DNA of 60,000 bases from Owenia fusiformis (Eukaryota; Annelida; Polychaeta; Sabellida; Oweniidae). A model generated the notes under the pieces. It was not told where the DNA came from. It saw only the letters and a list, made by a program, of their open reading frames with translations, and did not search any database. Location of the stretch: contig CAIIXF020000006.1 of NCBI GenBank assembly GCA_903813345.2, positions 26,669,936 through 26,729,935 on the forward strand, given 5' to 3'. Of this stretch, positions 12,168 to 26,700 are shown piece by piece. The position numbers and the translations under genes were made by a program. Position 1 is the first letter of the stretch, and every line of letters starts with the position of its first letter.

Positions 12168-12173
12168 AATAAA
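12168..12173 (+). terminator. Polyadenylation signal AATAAA of astacin gene 1
   Basis: AATAAA lies 84 bases after the TGA stop of the plus-strand astacin-MAM gene, a usual distance for a short 3' UTR. Confidence 0.6.
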
Positions 12174-14748
12174 AAACATGTTTTTCTTATTTTTATAGTA
12201 ATATCCATTGCACTGTTTTTTCCCAATGACTTCACTATAACTCAAAATAGGATATATAATCGTATGAATCTGTGATATCCTTAGACTAAGGGGAGATAGG
12301 TCCTACTGACTGGGTAAATGTTTGGTCGTCACTATGCATCATCAGGGATTTTTCGAGGGATTTGTTCCTTTACAAGGGTTGTTCTCAATGTTCTGGACAT
12401 ATATATCTGACCATGAGAATAACCAATCTTGTGCACATTTGGTAGGTAGGTGCCCCATCCTTTTCCCTTACAGTGTTGTGTTTTTATGATATACATCTAC
12501 TATATACTCTTATGATGACGAATATGTTTCAAATTCATATAGAGGCCTACTTCCCCGGGGCTTTACTCTAATATACCTCTCAATACATGTACCTATGTGC
12601 CGCGCCAAAGACCCTTTTGAGCAATTTCCACTCAAGATTGAAAGTTTCCATGAACATGTATAGTTCCTCTCAGACTTTTAAAAGGTACTAAATTATTTTT
12701 CATTCTAGCCAGTTAGTTAGTCAGGAGGTGAAATCCACTCTACTCAGTCATGTAATCTTATAATTTTTCAGACTCATACACTTCAATTGGCGGTTTGGAC
12801 GCAACATTTTACGTTTCTTTCTTCAACACTACCCCCGGGTCTACTTTTAGATGTTATTACTCATGCCACCACCAAGAAAAGTACATATTGTTAGTTGTTA
12901 CACCCACTGGCCTAAGAATTTAAATAAATAAACAGTTGTTACAGTTTTGTCAACATATGCTGGTGGAGTAATGTTGTTGTGTCCATGCCTTGTTTACTGA
13001 CACGGTGCAAATGGAGCGTGACTGATTCAAACTCAATTAAAAATGGCCACCACTTTTTTCATACTCAAATACTATTTGTTGGTTTGATTCAGAATTTACG
13101 AGGTGATAACTGGTAGTCATAAGAATCTGGTCAAGAAGGAGTTTTCAAGATGAACTAAAAATGCCAAATGGAGCCGCTATTTTCAGAAGAAAGTACCACT
13201 TCTGACGCAAATACTTTTAATCAGATTTCCTACAAATATAGGAAAATGTCACATGGGCACTGGACTTCTATTTGATAAGGTTAGTGGGGGTATTTTGTTA
13301 GTGTACGCCGCGAGTGAGCAAAGCGAATGAGCTTTTCCCCAAAGGAAATTTAAAAATGAGATTGCATTTGAAGCGTTCTTGGGCGTTTTAAAATACGAAA
13401 TTCAGATTATATGGACTAATTAAATGACATCTAATATTCAGAATATCCAGTTTTTTAAAAGTGTGAGCAATATAAAATATCAACCTTTCTCTAAATTTTG
13501 AGAGTACGTGACACAAAAAGCACCACCCACTAATTTTGGAACAACTTTCTCAATGATTAAGAAATTATGATTCCTTTTGTGCAGATAGACTGATAGAGTA
13601 TTCAATGGAAAAAGGTTTGTTGATCGGTATATTGCTCCTTTAATATAACTTAGTCTGATAAACGTATATGTACCATATCATTATATGTACTTTTCTTGGA
13701 GATAATGAATGGGTCTAAAATATAAACCCATTGTCACCATCAGAAACATTTAAAACATCAAATAAGAATCGTCTGAAATTCTTTGCGATAACGTACGTGC
13801 TCCTTTGATGAAATGACTCGCTTATTGGGTAGAGGATTGGTATCGATATGGTGAACTGAATCCAACAATGTTTTTCTCTTAATACAATCATTGAAAACAT
13901 TCTGTAAAAACATTGTCCTTTATGTAATTTTGACTGATTGACAACAATTTAATTTAACTGCTTTTGTTAACATTTTTTGTTTTTTTTGTGCAATTGTTTT
14001 TGCCTTTTTACCAATTCTTGAGAATGAAATAAAATATCTTTCCGAATCTTGTTAGAACAAAATAGCATATACAACATTTTCTCAGACCTCTCAATATTAT
14101 AGTAATACAAAGGATATTTTGGTTGAAGAAGATCCAAGAACATAAAAGTGTCTGATGTGTTTTCTAAAACAACATAGAGAAAAGTATATTTATTTATTTC
14201 AAATTATATTGTTACCATTCAAAAGATGACCATTAAATTGACATTTGGAAGATTTTCAGAATTTTTTGATGACTCGTTTAAGAGATACGTGTGCTCAAAA
14301 GGTTCACCATATCGATACCCATCCTTTTAAGAAAGACAAATTTTCTAATTTACAGTTTCGAGTGATTTTTTTGTGAGATCAGCATGGCTACACGGAAAAT
14401 GAGATATCTCTAATTTTCTAGTTGTTAATGCTATGCAAGCATACCAATCTTTTGAACACTCTATCTACACATAAAAAATCATGAAAATTCCCTACTTTTT
14501 GAGAGAGTGTATATATGGAGTCACGGCATGTCATGGGTTTTGATTTTGCCGAAAGGAGACAATACTAATGCCTGGTTATTCCCGTACTATAGTATTAAAA
14601 ATCACTCGTAACAAAATTAGTTAAAAATAGTAACATGATAGAATATATTTTGTACTGTGAGATTTGCTTCTCCAGAGAGTTTATACTTTTCTCTTTTATA
14701 ATAATAACGAGTAACATAACATGCTGATTTATAATAAACAGTGAATTA
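12174..14748. other. Spacer between the convergent astacin genes
   Basis: About 2.6 kb without recognisable exons, RNA genes or strong repeats on either strand. It is AT-rich and separates two polyadenylation signals facing each other. Confidence 0.6.
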
Positions 14749-14754
14749 TTTATT
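14749..14754 (-). terminator. Polyadenylation signal AATAAA of astacin gene 2
   Basis: TTTATT on the plus strand is AATAAA on the minus strand, 12 bases past the stop codon of the minus-strand astacin-MAM gene. Confidence 0.55.
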
Positions 14755-14765
14755 TCGTGTGAAAA

Positions 14766-17700
14766 TCAGCTTGGATATTTGCACTCTCCACGAACGATTG
14801 GTGCCAATCTGATTTCATCAAGAGCAAAGTCACCTGCCGCTGATGCAAACCTGTTATTTACAACTGTCTTGTCAATAGTTATGACAAATTGAAGCTGAAA
14901 AATAAATAAAACAAGTACGCGGTTGTATATAGTGATATGTTTAAATAAAATTGAGTAAATTGGGACGTACCGATTACAGACCAAAATCTTTATACATATC
15001 ATTTAACTAAATTGGCACTTACGACAAAACGGTTTTTGGCAATAAATGGTATTGTTGGTGTTATCCAGGATTGCTCATCGGGCTTGCTGTACTTTTCTCC
15101 AATTTCATTATACTCAATGTAAACTCTCATGCTGAAATTCAATACCTCATCATGAACTATTGCAAGAGTTATTATATTTTTTCCATTCTGATACTCATCA
15201 CATCTTTCTGCCTTCAACTAGGAATATCTAAGAAGCTATCGGAAGGCCATGCTTTCTAATGATGGTATGTCTCCATTTTGATCATGTTTAATGGGTAAAT
15301 ATGGATACTATACATGCATTTACAAAATCTCTTAATTAGAAGAAGCCTATTGGATGCATGAAAATGTAACAAAACGTTATACTATGATTTAGATGCATAA
15401 TTCCAGTAGCTAAATTGAAGACAATATTCCCCCGGGTGGATCACTTCAGACTCCAGCTGCGCAGTGTCATTATCCTTGAGCATATCACCATCCATATACC
15501 AATAATATCCTAGATACAAATAATAACAAGGCATAAACATGCAAAATGTCACCACCTGCCATTAGTTACTGACGCCAAACGTCAACCGCCGAGTGTCGAA
15601 ACCGTCCAAAAGTTGGAGAAAATAACAATCTGTCACAACATGTGAGGGTGATACAAAATCAATCTGCCAAGAATGCTATATTATGATAATGTCTCATAAA
15701 AACACTGGACGTCAAATTAAAAATAAACAGTACCTATATGACATACTTGAAGCAAAACGGTCAAAGGAAACACTCACCACCTAGCCAGTTCCACGTAGTT
15801 CGTTCAAATTTGGGATAATGTCCACTACTACACGACTCATTTTTCAACAATTTCGGTTCTGATATTTCTCGTATACTACATGGAACCTTTGATTCAGATG
15901 CATCAACTGTACAATGCAAAGCCTTTAATTCTGAAACCGACAGAATAATAAGGATACAAACTGCAACAGACTTAATTAAGAAAGCGACTCCTCCTTAAGT
16001 CGATACGTTGATAATTTCCTTAAATCAAAATGCATTCAAAACAGGTTTCCAAACTAGATCCTGCTTCACGTCAAAGATATAATAGGGAGTTTAAGCGTGC
16101 ATATAAAATCGAAACGCTAACCTATTCGTATGACCAATCTCCCATACAGCTGCATCGCTTAAATATTTTCCGTTCACGTTTAGGTTGTGAAAACATTACA
16201 AGCTTAAACTCCCTAATCGTTCAAAGTCTTTTCCTTAATCATTATGTAACACTAACCTTTATAAATCCCAATACAATACGTTCGATGTCTGTACTGAGCT
16301 TAAAAACACGATTTCCTAACGTGCATATAATTGTACAACTAAAATTGTTAAAGAGAACTAAAACAACAAATGAGCCAGGCCACAGGAAAAGGGGTCTTAT
16401 CACAGATTTTTTCAATATTCTGATTTTTTGTTTATCTTAAAAAGCACAAAGAAACCTTTCAAATGAGCCATGGCTTATGTCCTAACAATTTTTCCTTGCA
16501 TATATAGACCAAAAAGTCGGATCTGAATTTTGCACATTTTCCTCTTAATCGTGGGCACATTTTGGACTTTGTAGCACAATTTTAATTTTTGTGATAAGAC
16601 CGGTTTTCCTATGGCCAGGCTCAAATTATAAGGTAAATCCAGTATGGTGTCACTCTTAGAGACCGTTACATTCTATAATATTTAATATGGGCCTTACTTG
16701 CTGGACCCTCGGGGGGCGCATGAGTTACAGCATTGGAACCATCCCTACCACTAAGAGAATCATCAACTAGATGGAAATGAAACCATGAATCGTGTTATCT
16801 ATTATAGTAATCGCTAACGTGATTAAAATATTTTAGTATTCGTAGGGTATACAGCATTCCTTAAATATGGGTATACTTTCTCTCTTGTATACAGACATAT
16901 AAATTACATGATTGTGTTGTCTAGACATATTTGATATATATAATATATATTTTGTTGGTTATTTAAGCCCTGGACTCAGTGCATTGTTTGCTGGATCATA
17001 CCATGAAGGGGTTGTTTCCAAACCTTTGCACGACCGCGCAGCGGGAATGTAAAGTTTAGGAAACAACGCCTGAGTGCAATGAAACAGCTACAATGCATTG
17101 AGTTTTAAATTCTTTTCACACATTGCAGTTTTTTCTACAAACCCATCCAAAGGGAACGAAATCACCAAAGAACACATTTTCAATGACATTTGTTGCAAGG
17201 GTCAAGTTGGCAAATCATCAAATCCAATGAGAAAAGTCTATTCATCACCATGACAACTGTTTAATTAATGACCTTGCATGTGTTATTGATATTTCACACA
17301 CTGTTCTATATGTGAAATACTGTGTTCGGATTGGCTGGTTTCGGACACACCTTGCCTAGCTATGTGTGAATATTAAACATAACTTAACATTATATTAACA
17401 GTGTAGAATATTCGTTGTTTCATACTTTCAACTGTTTCTTCACAGTGATACAGACGTTGTATCTCAAGCGTATCTAAATCTGATATTCCATTCCTCTGAC
17501 CCACCTCCTTTCTGGGCTGTATCGGCTGTATGGTACGGAGATACCTAAGACATACAACACCGCTTAGTTACATATATATACCACTGAAAGGAACACGACG
17601 TGTATTAGGAATCATAGATGCTATATGCAATAGCAGAGTTGAGTAAAAGTAACCCTAATAATTTTGAATCGAACTTTTATACATTTCATAAAGCACAAAC

Positions 17701-20700
17701 CGTTAATCTAAGCATACGGACAGGAAAATAGATTTAATTTAATTTAATATAATTTTAATGCCAATGTCGATGTTTAATTAGTGTTATTACACAAGTGCAG
17801 ATGTGCTTTTCCGATTTTATTTTATTTTTGAAATACGAGCCAAACAGATTGTATTGTAGAATATTTCTTAATTAATTAATTATTAGTTTTCTTAACATTA
17901 AAAAATTTTATTACCACAATTTATCGCAAGGGGGTCAAACAACAAACTAATGTTCGTGTTTTATAAAACATGATACAGTAACAAAAATTTATATTAAATT
18001 AAATGTTACAGAAGTATTGGAATGTTCATATACTCAAAGGTATGTCTAATAATCAATTTGAGTCATATCAATGGAACGCTTTACAATTCTTCCTCGACCT
18101 GACTATCATCAAGTTTTCCGATGGTTGTTTTTCCTTTGGCCTTACTTCTGGATATCATCAAGTTTTAGGAAGATAATGATGACAATTTCTCTCAATAATT
18201 CATGAATTCGACCAAGTCTTCATAATTGTTTTATATAACTGAACAATATCTAACTACGAGAAATAGAATTTTAGCTGTAGTCGGAATAAGTCAAGGAAGA
18301 GCTTTGTGCCCGTCTTTATTGATAATGTTCACTGATGCGGAATAACAGTCCATATCTCAAAACGTACTGACACCGAATTTGTGACTAGCAACTAGCATAA
18401 TCTAGGCATTTGTCATTAAAAGTGATTCATTTGTACCATTTGTCTCATTAATATCTGAGAAACTATACAAAACGTCGACGCACTGATTACATAATTTTTT
18501 GAAAATATTTTTTTAAGAAAACACTTATAACCAATTAGTGGTGTTGATTTTGAAATTTTATTTCTGCCAAAACTCATTGATATTATTGTAATAATTAAAA
18601 GATGAAAAATAAATAAAATCATGTCTTATGATACATGTAGTTCTTATTGTTATATTATGTTTTATGTTGTATGATTATACTATTTCTAAAGATACACCTT
18701 ATATTACATACACGACAGGGTTCTAGTAGTAGTATAGGACACGTACTTTGGCCCTACCAACTAGGCATCACTATATACTGAGATATGGCGTATAGGCAAA
18801 TGTATGCAATTTTATAGAAATCTTTTATATATCTAAATGTACCTGGGGTCTTTACTGAAGGCATTCTGTTTATAATGCATAACACTCTCATAGTCATAGG
18901 GGACAAGCGTTTTAGCACTGCGCTTGACATCAAAGTTGCTACTGAAACCTGAAAAGCAGTTACGGTTAGAAGGGATAACAATAGAGAGAAAGCTTGTGGA
19001 ACTATTATCTATATTCAATCTTGATCTTGATAAGATTAACCTAAATTGCCAACGGCGTCCTCGCTATAGTCAAACATCTTTTACAAATCCATGCTGCCCA
19101 ACTGATTGGACTACTCCCGTTGCATTTATGAAATTGCATTTTACGTTTTATTAATTAACACAAAATTTGCTTAATTAATTATATAAATGAATACTTACAA
19201 GGCACAGACATTTTTGTTATAAAAAACGATTTACCTGTTTTAATGTTTTCCCAAATAATTTTAATGAATTCCTCTCTGTCCGGACGACTGTGTTCGTGGT
19301 AAAATCCAAGGGCGTGAATAATCTCATGTTGCACTGTACCCATCTGATACAGGCAACCTTTGGCTTTGAGGGTCACCGTTTGATTTTTTCCAAGCATTCC
19401 CACGAATGAGGAACATCTTAAACACAATACATAAACGATATATTTTCGAAGGACTATCAAAAAACTGTTGAATCATTCTTTTGATCTGTATTTTCAGTGT
19501 TAGAATAGTTTCGTAAAAAAACATGGAAGTGTTTCAACAGCTACGGAGCAATACGTTACGGAGCTTCAGTGTTATAAATAATATCTTGGTTGTCGATCAC
19601 CTAAAGTTTACTATTCTGGTTGATTTGATATTACCAGTTAATATTAGTTTTTGTAGAGTAATCGTAAATCTATACTATCTCCAAATCGAGAATTTAGCTT
19701 TTGTTGAAAAAATCGTTCCTTATTAACTTACCCACCGCCATTCTTTATATCGAGATAGTTTCGCACTCCAGCTTTGTATTTCTTGAATTTGATGCAATTT
19801 GGTTTATCTTTGTTAGAAGATAATCTGCCTTCTAAGTCTTCCAAACACGCAACTATATAATCCTTTTCCGATTTACCTGCACAAAACATTGACATGTGTG
19901 AATCAAAGACTTTATCGAGTGGATGATTGAAAGTATATCGGAAATGTACATTGTGTTACACAGTTATGTTTTTGTTTGCTCAAGCATTCAGTAATTGAGG
20001 TTTAGAGAACTGAACTGAATGATTTGCTTGTAAAATATTTAACAACTGGATTGTTCCTTCCTTAAACCACGGGCTTTCAAGAGAAAAACCAAGACCAAAT
20101 GTAATTGATAAATGTAATATGGACCATTATCACCACCACCACCTACAGCGTCAACTATAACGACACCATCACATTGGTTTCATTGGGAGGTCTATCGATG
20201 CGTTGGAGTTTAAAAGGGTAACACATTGTGGGGTCCAGTCTGTACTATCCCTTGGAATAGATATATTGTGGGATAACGACTGCATAACAACCAATCAAAT
20301 CAACAAGAATGATCAATTGACCATGAGTATATTGGGAAGGCATTATGAAGCAACCAATCAAATCAGTTGGAGTGATCAAGTGACCATGAGTATATTCAGA
20401 TATTGTGAAGTCATTATGAAGCAACCAATCAAATAAATTTGAGTGATCAATTGACCATTAGTATATTGGGAAGGCATTATGAAGCAACCAATCAAATCAA
20501 CTAGAGTGATCAATTGACCATGATTATATTGGGAAGGCATTATGAAGCAACCAATCAAATAAATTTGAGTGATCAATTGACCATTAGTATATTGGGAAGG
20601 CATTATGAAGCAACCAATCAAATCAACTAGAGTGATCAATTGACCATGATTATATTGGGAAGGCATTATGAAGCAACCAATCAAATCAGTTGGAGTGATC

Positions 20701-23700
20701 AAGTGACCATGAGTATATTCAGATATTGGGAAGTCATTATGAAGCAACCAATCAAATAAATTTGAGTGATCAATTGACCATTAGTATATTGGGAAGGCAT
20801 TATGAAGCAACCGATCAATTCAACTAGAGTGATCAATTGACCATGATTATATTGGGAAGGCATTATGAAGCAACCAATCAAATAAATTTGAGTGATCAAT
20901 TGACCATTAGTATATTGGGAAGGCATTATGAAGCAACCAATCAAATCAACTAGAGTGATCAATTGACCATGATTATATTGGGAAGGCATTATGAAGCAAC
21001 CAATCAAATAAATTTGAGTGATCAATTGACCATAGTATACACAAGGTGACACTAAAGTATGGGAGCCCTCCCCCCAGACAGACATATACCAATGCCCCCC
21101 CCCAAATATATGTCATATATCATTTAAAACTTATCAAACTTTGCATTGATTTACCTAGTATCATGGTTAAACTGAGAAATGGGAAAAAAGTTACAGGCAT
21201 TTAAAAAGTTAGTGTGGACAAAATTAAAGTTAGTTTTAGACCAATCAGTGTGCCAACTTGTCTTCCCTTGGCCATATTAACAGCAGCGATTCTTTTCAGA
21301 TATGACCTTTAAATTGGGATGTGGCATTTTGTATTTTAAAACCTTCTTTGGTACTTTGATCATTGTTTTTAGATCATCTACATTTTATTTTGGGAAAGTA
21401 ACAAATTGGTTCAATTTCTTTACAAAGAGCCACTCTTAGTCTCCACTTCTACAATTGCTTCAATTCCCAATTGTACTCCACAGAGTAGCAAACAACAGAA
21501 AATGAATGGATAATGATAGCTGCATCCCAAATTGGTTCAATTTCTTTACAAAGAGCCACTCTAAGTCTCCACTTCTACAATTGCTCCAATTCCCAATTGT
21601 ACTCCACAGAGTAGCAAACAACAGAAAATGAATGGATAATGATAGCTGCATCCCAATGAACAAAATGTGATTACCTAAATCGAGGTTTCATCACTTTCAT
21701 TAATCTAAAATGAATAAGAAATTATTTTTCTATTTTCAAATTTCTTCCATGTGCATGTAATAAAATTGGTTATGTCTTAGGCCCTAAGGATCTGAAACCT
21801 GCTGGTCAAAATGGAATTACGGACCAGTTGCAATGTTATTCTCCTACACCCAGTGAAAAAATCAACTGGTCTGTATCAAAAATAACCTGATAATGACCAG
21901 CGGACCGGCCCTTAGGGGCTACATTGTAATGTGCTGGGAGGTTTAGGCTACAGGGTTTATACCGAGGGAAATATGTGGGGGACCGTATTGGCATCATTGG
22001 TTTCAATGCATTGTGTCCTGAGATTCCAAAATTAAGAAATAATTGTAGTTATTTGAGAAATTGATTTTAAAGTTTTATTAATTGAATTTTCTTTATTTTA
22101 TTAAATAATATTCTTTGGTTTTTGAAGATTTTTTACAAAGCAAAACATTATTTTTCATTCTAGATACAATAACATGCATATTGGCATACTTTGTTTTAAT
22201 ATAAGATTGTTATAACTCCAAGTTTTGCAAGTCACATGACCAATTCTTAGAGAGTTGATTGGTTGAAACAGTTGATATCAGATATGACAATTTGAAATTA
22301 GAAATAAGCTGTTATTCCGGTGGGAAATTGTATCAACTCCATTTCCATAGTTTTAAAAAAAGGATCTTGTAAATTGTTTCAAGGTATGATATTTCATATA
22401 AGATATCTCTAGGGTGAGACCAGGTGACATACAAAAAATCAAGTTTCACATAGCAATACTAAGTAAGATACAGACCTCTAAACTTGCAAACCTTGATTTC
22501 TCAGTTCCGTAAAAATGTGAGATAGTACAAAATTATTCTCATGCGACGATATATCAGAGTCTCCCGCAAGCTTTAAGGTAAAGAGAGATTCTGATATATC
22601 AAAATAAGGGTAACCTTATTCCGTGAAAAGTCTCTGACATCGAATTATAGTTAATACATTACAGGCCACATGTACAGGGTGTCAAAAAACAACAACACCC
22701 CCCTCTACAGCAAAATTTACTTAATGATACATAGTGTGTCATATCTCATTTTAAAGACAATTTAATTCTGGAGTTACCTGAGAAATTTCAGCCTAGTATG
22801 ATATAATTTTACAGATTTACAGCTGATTATAAGTAGTTGGTATGGCCACCACTTGCCGCTCAAAAAGCAGCTAATCTGGATGGATATGATTTCAGTGGGG
22901 ATTCAAAGAAAGGTTCAGCATTGCATAACCCTTAAAGCACTTTCCTCATATTCTTCAGAAATACATCCTTACTGTATCAATTTTCAAGAGACCCCTTCTC
23001 CATCAATTCCCCTACCCTGTCTTTCACAATTGAACCTATATGTTCAGCATAGTTGAGATCTGGGCTATTTCCTACATACGAATCATTTCCAAAATTTGAT
23101 CTTAAACCAGTAACAAAGTAGCAAACAAAGTACTGAAGTAGCAAACTTCAAAACAATGCAACTTTTTTAATCTAAAGTTTTATTCAATGAAATTTGATGA
23201 GTAACTCCAGAATTAAATTATCTTTCAGATGATATATGACATGCTATGTAACATTAAGGAGTTTTTAAGGAGCTGTAGAGGGGGTGCCGTTGTTTTTTGA
23301 CACCCTGTATATACAGGGTGGGCTTAAAAAACGTCCAAATTAATTTTTAATTTCAATATAGCTTTTTGAAAATGCTTGGATTTCAATTAGATTTTCACAA
23401 TTCTACAATAGTTCAATAATTGGAATAAATGAATCTCTATGGGTTTTGAATAATGAATTGGTAAACATACACTAGTGTCTGTTTATCTTTATTATTCGAA
23501 AACCCATAAACATTCATTCATCCTATTTCTGAAACAAATGTAAAATTTATTCTTGCATATCCTGTGAAATGTTCATTGAAATCCATAAATGTTCAAAGAA
23601 CTTATATTGAAATAATAAATGTGGACGTTATGGGCCACCCATTAGGTAGTGTTGAATGCTGGAATACAATGATAATTTTCGATTTTGAGAAATTAGTAAA

Positions 23701-26700
23701 AACATGCTTTGTAGGAAAAATGGTGACATGCCATGATATGTGAAGAAAGGTCGATGACGATAGATGCGTAAAGCAAGTTAAGGCGACACTGACAAACAAC
23801 GCTTTCTGTATATGTTGGACTCACTGTAAGACTTGTCTATTTTAAAATAGACAATGCCCTTGGTCCATAGTCCATTGTATCCAATTGCATTTTTAAACTT
23901 TTTAGTCTGAAATAACAAGCTATAAATAATGTACCTGAGTGGGGTATTTCATGCTTAAAAAGCAAGAAAGATGACATGGTATGTAATGATGATGGAAAGT
24001 CACTTTGGCCTTAGTCAAATTTGCTCTACGGTGGCCGTAGCTTCACAAAATCGATATAGAAAGTTTACATAGAATAGCTTATCCCTATTATATATTTTAT
24101 GCTGCATATTTCTCTCGATTTGGGGAAGCTACGACCGCCGTACGGTTGCCGTAGATCAAATGTGACTGAGGCATTACAGTCTTCTGGACGTTGTAGTAGA
24201 AAAAAGCGACAGAGACAAATTGGTCGTGAAGCACACGCAGTCTATGATAACTCACTGTACACGCTGTCTAACTTATAATAGACTTCGCCATTAGGCCAAA
24301 TCCCATTGTAGCCAATTGCATTTTTAAATCTCTGTAAAACATGCACTAAATAATCTCACTACTGCTGACTCACCCTATGCAGACAGAGCCTGTGGGAAAT
24401 ATTGGGTGCGGCGCAAATGAGCGGAGGGTGCGGAGCTAACGGTCATTTTTTAATTTAAAATTGGGGTATTTCTGAAACTAAGCCGTTTTGGGACTTCAAA
24501 TATACCAAGATATGTGTATTTGACACCAAATATCAATAAAATTGTGAAAATAGTAGTGCAATTCATTTTATAGCGACGCAGTATGCCTTAAACATTTCCC
24601 AGACCTATATATTTTGAGACTGTCCTTTTTAATACTGCGTCCCCAGCATTCATAAAAAATGGTGTTCAAGATACACTACCCATGCAAATTATTTTTGCAT
24701 CTTGGAAGCCAGGCAGTATCTGTGTGATTTTATAAAAAAAACGGAAATGTTCTTCAGATATGAGCCCCCTCTAAATATTGGGTGCGGAGGTACGTTTATG
24801 GAGCTCCTCCGCACCCAATATTTAGAGGGGGCTCATATCTGAAAAACATTTCCGAATTTTTATAAAATCACACAGATACTGCCTGGCTTCCAAGATGCAA
24901 AAGTAATTTGTATAGATAGTGTACCTTGAACACCATTTTTTATGAATGCTGGAGACTCAGTATTAAAAGGATAATTTCAAAATATATAGGTCTGGGAAAG
25001 GTTTAAGGCACACTGCGTCGCTATAGAATGAATTGCGCTACTATTTTCACAATTGTATTGATATTTGGTGTCAAATACACATATCTTGGTATATTTGAAG
25101 TCCCAAAACGGCTTAGTTTCAGAAATATCCCAAATTTAAATTCAAAAATGACCGTTAGCTCCGCACCCTCCGCTCATTTGCTCCTCACCCAATATTTCCC
25201 ACAGGCTCTGTCTGCATAGGGTGTGACTGTAGTTCTATGTTAGCATCCCCGTGTTAGCATCTACATACTAATTTTATCTTATAGCTAGCAACAACACGTT
25301 CAGGCACTGCTCCTCTAATCCATTTTTCCCATAAACGAACATCGAATAATTCCTGGATGTACAGGAAATAAAGATACAAGTGGTCTATTTAAAGGGATGA
25401 TATTACATAAGGATTAAACTGATACGGGTTGTACCCTAACAAATAAGGTGTACAGGGTGGTCCAAGTGATATGTTTTAACCAATTGCCGATGGGCTGCTA
25501 GATCTAAGATGTCGGACATGTCATAACATTTGTGTTTAGAATAAAAACACTTTGTATCTCATCTTATATACGACTTTAAGTTTATTATTGAACCCAATTA
25601 ACAGTGGATAGGGAATTTGATTAATTGGTATATCATAAGTTCAAATTTATTATAATGCCTGTCAATTATGCCCAGTTTAGGTCAAGATTGAGGGCTATAC
25701 AAAAATGACGTCATTTGTATTATGGACGCTGGTTGATACTGTACGTATTATAATAAAATTGAATTTATATACAAAATCAAAGACAATTAGATTCCCTATC
25801 CACTGATATATAATATGACATGTTTTAATCAATAAAACCAATCTTTATTTTTGAAATACGAGTGACTCATTTTTGGACCACCCTGTATACTGTAACGATC
25901 ATGACATGTATGATCAATGTACATGTACTCTATGTTTTTGCGCTAAAAGAGGTCAGACAATTGCTATACAAATTTAGTACTGTTCTAGGCAATTTTTAGC
26001 CATAAAATCAATATTTTAACAATCAAATTAAAATGTAACGCTTGCTTAGCATGACCTTGACCTATATTACCAGAGCAGTGAAATACTTAGCCTCTTCAAT
26101 AGACTAAATCGTTTTATTGTGATTAGATACAGTCAACAATGATTCTTTCAAATGACATTACATTTCATTGCGTTGTATTTACATGTTTATATGCGTTTCA
26201 ATTACATACCGTATCATCTTGGTTTTTTAGTACTCTTATGTCTCCATCCTGTATTTCTGAAATATGTGAAGTGTCCTTATAGTCTATAAGTTAAATTGAT
26301 CGATGCAATGTGTTCATTATACAAGGCTATTAAAGTTTCTCATGTATTTTAATCCATATGACAAATCTTCGACAAGACGTCGGACATACAAAACAATCAA
26401 AATCATTCTGCAATGCAGAAACTCATATAATCCTTCATTCAAATGGCTTCATTTATTCCTTAGTTAAGAGAATGGTGAAATATTCTTGGATCACCTCCCC
26501 TCCATAAGTTTGGCAACCTTAGCTCCTCCATTGAACTACGTGTTAAAGCCTCTTTACTTTTGAATTTGTATTTACTTAACCTACGATGAAAATACTTATA
26601 CTATTGATTGAAACGTAATTTGACCTTATTTCCAATACCTCCTAATTTTCTCAAAACAGGTCCAAAATTGATGATGAATTTCATGAATTTTTGAAAATCG

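Noticed and set aside
16030-16440. 136-codon plus-strand open frame
   Set aside because: About one third is the hairpin MITE also found at 40227; the remainder has no recognisable feature and lies in an intron of the minus-strand astacin gene.
18949-19234. Open-frame extension of the zinc-binding exon into the intron
   Set aside because: Clear donor GTAAAT and acceptor TTTTCAG in matching phase, and the plus-strand paralogue is spliced at the same point.
20376-21085. Minus-strand open frames repeating QLITLVDLIGCFIMPSQY
   Set aside because: Produced by the 63-bp tandem array; not a repeat protein gene.
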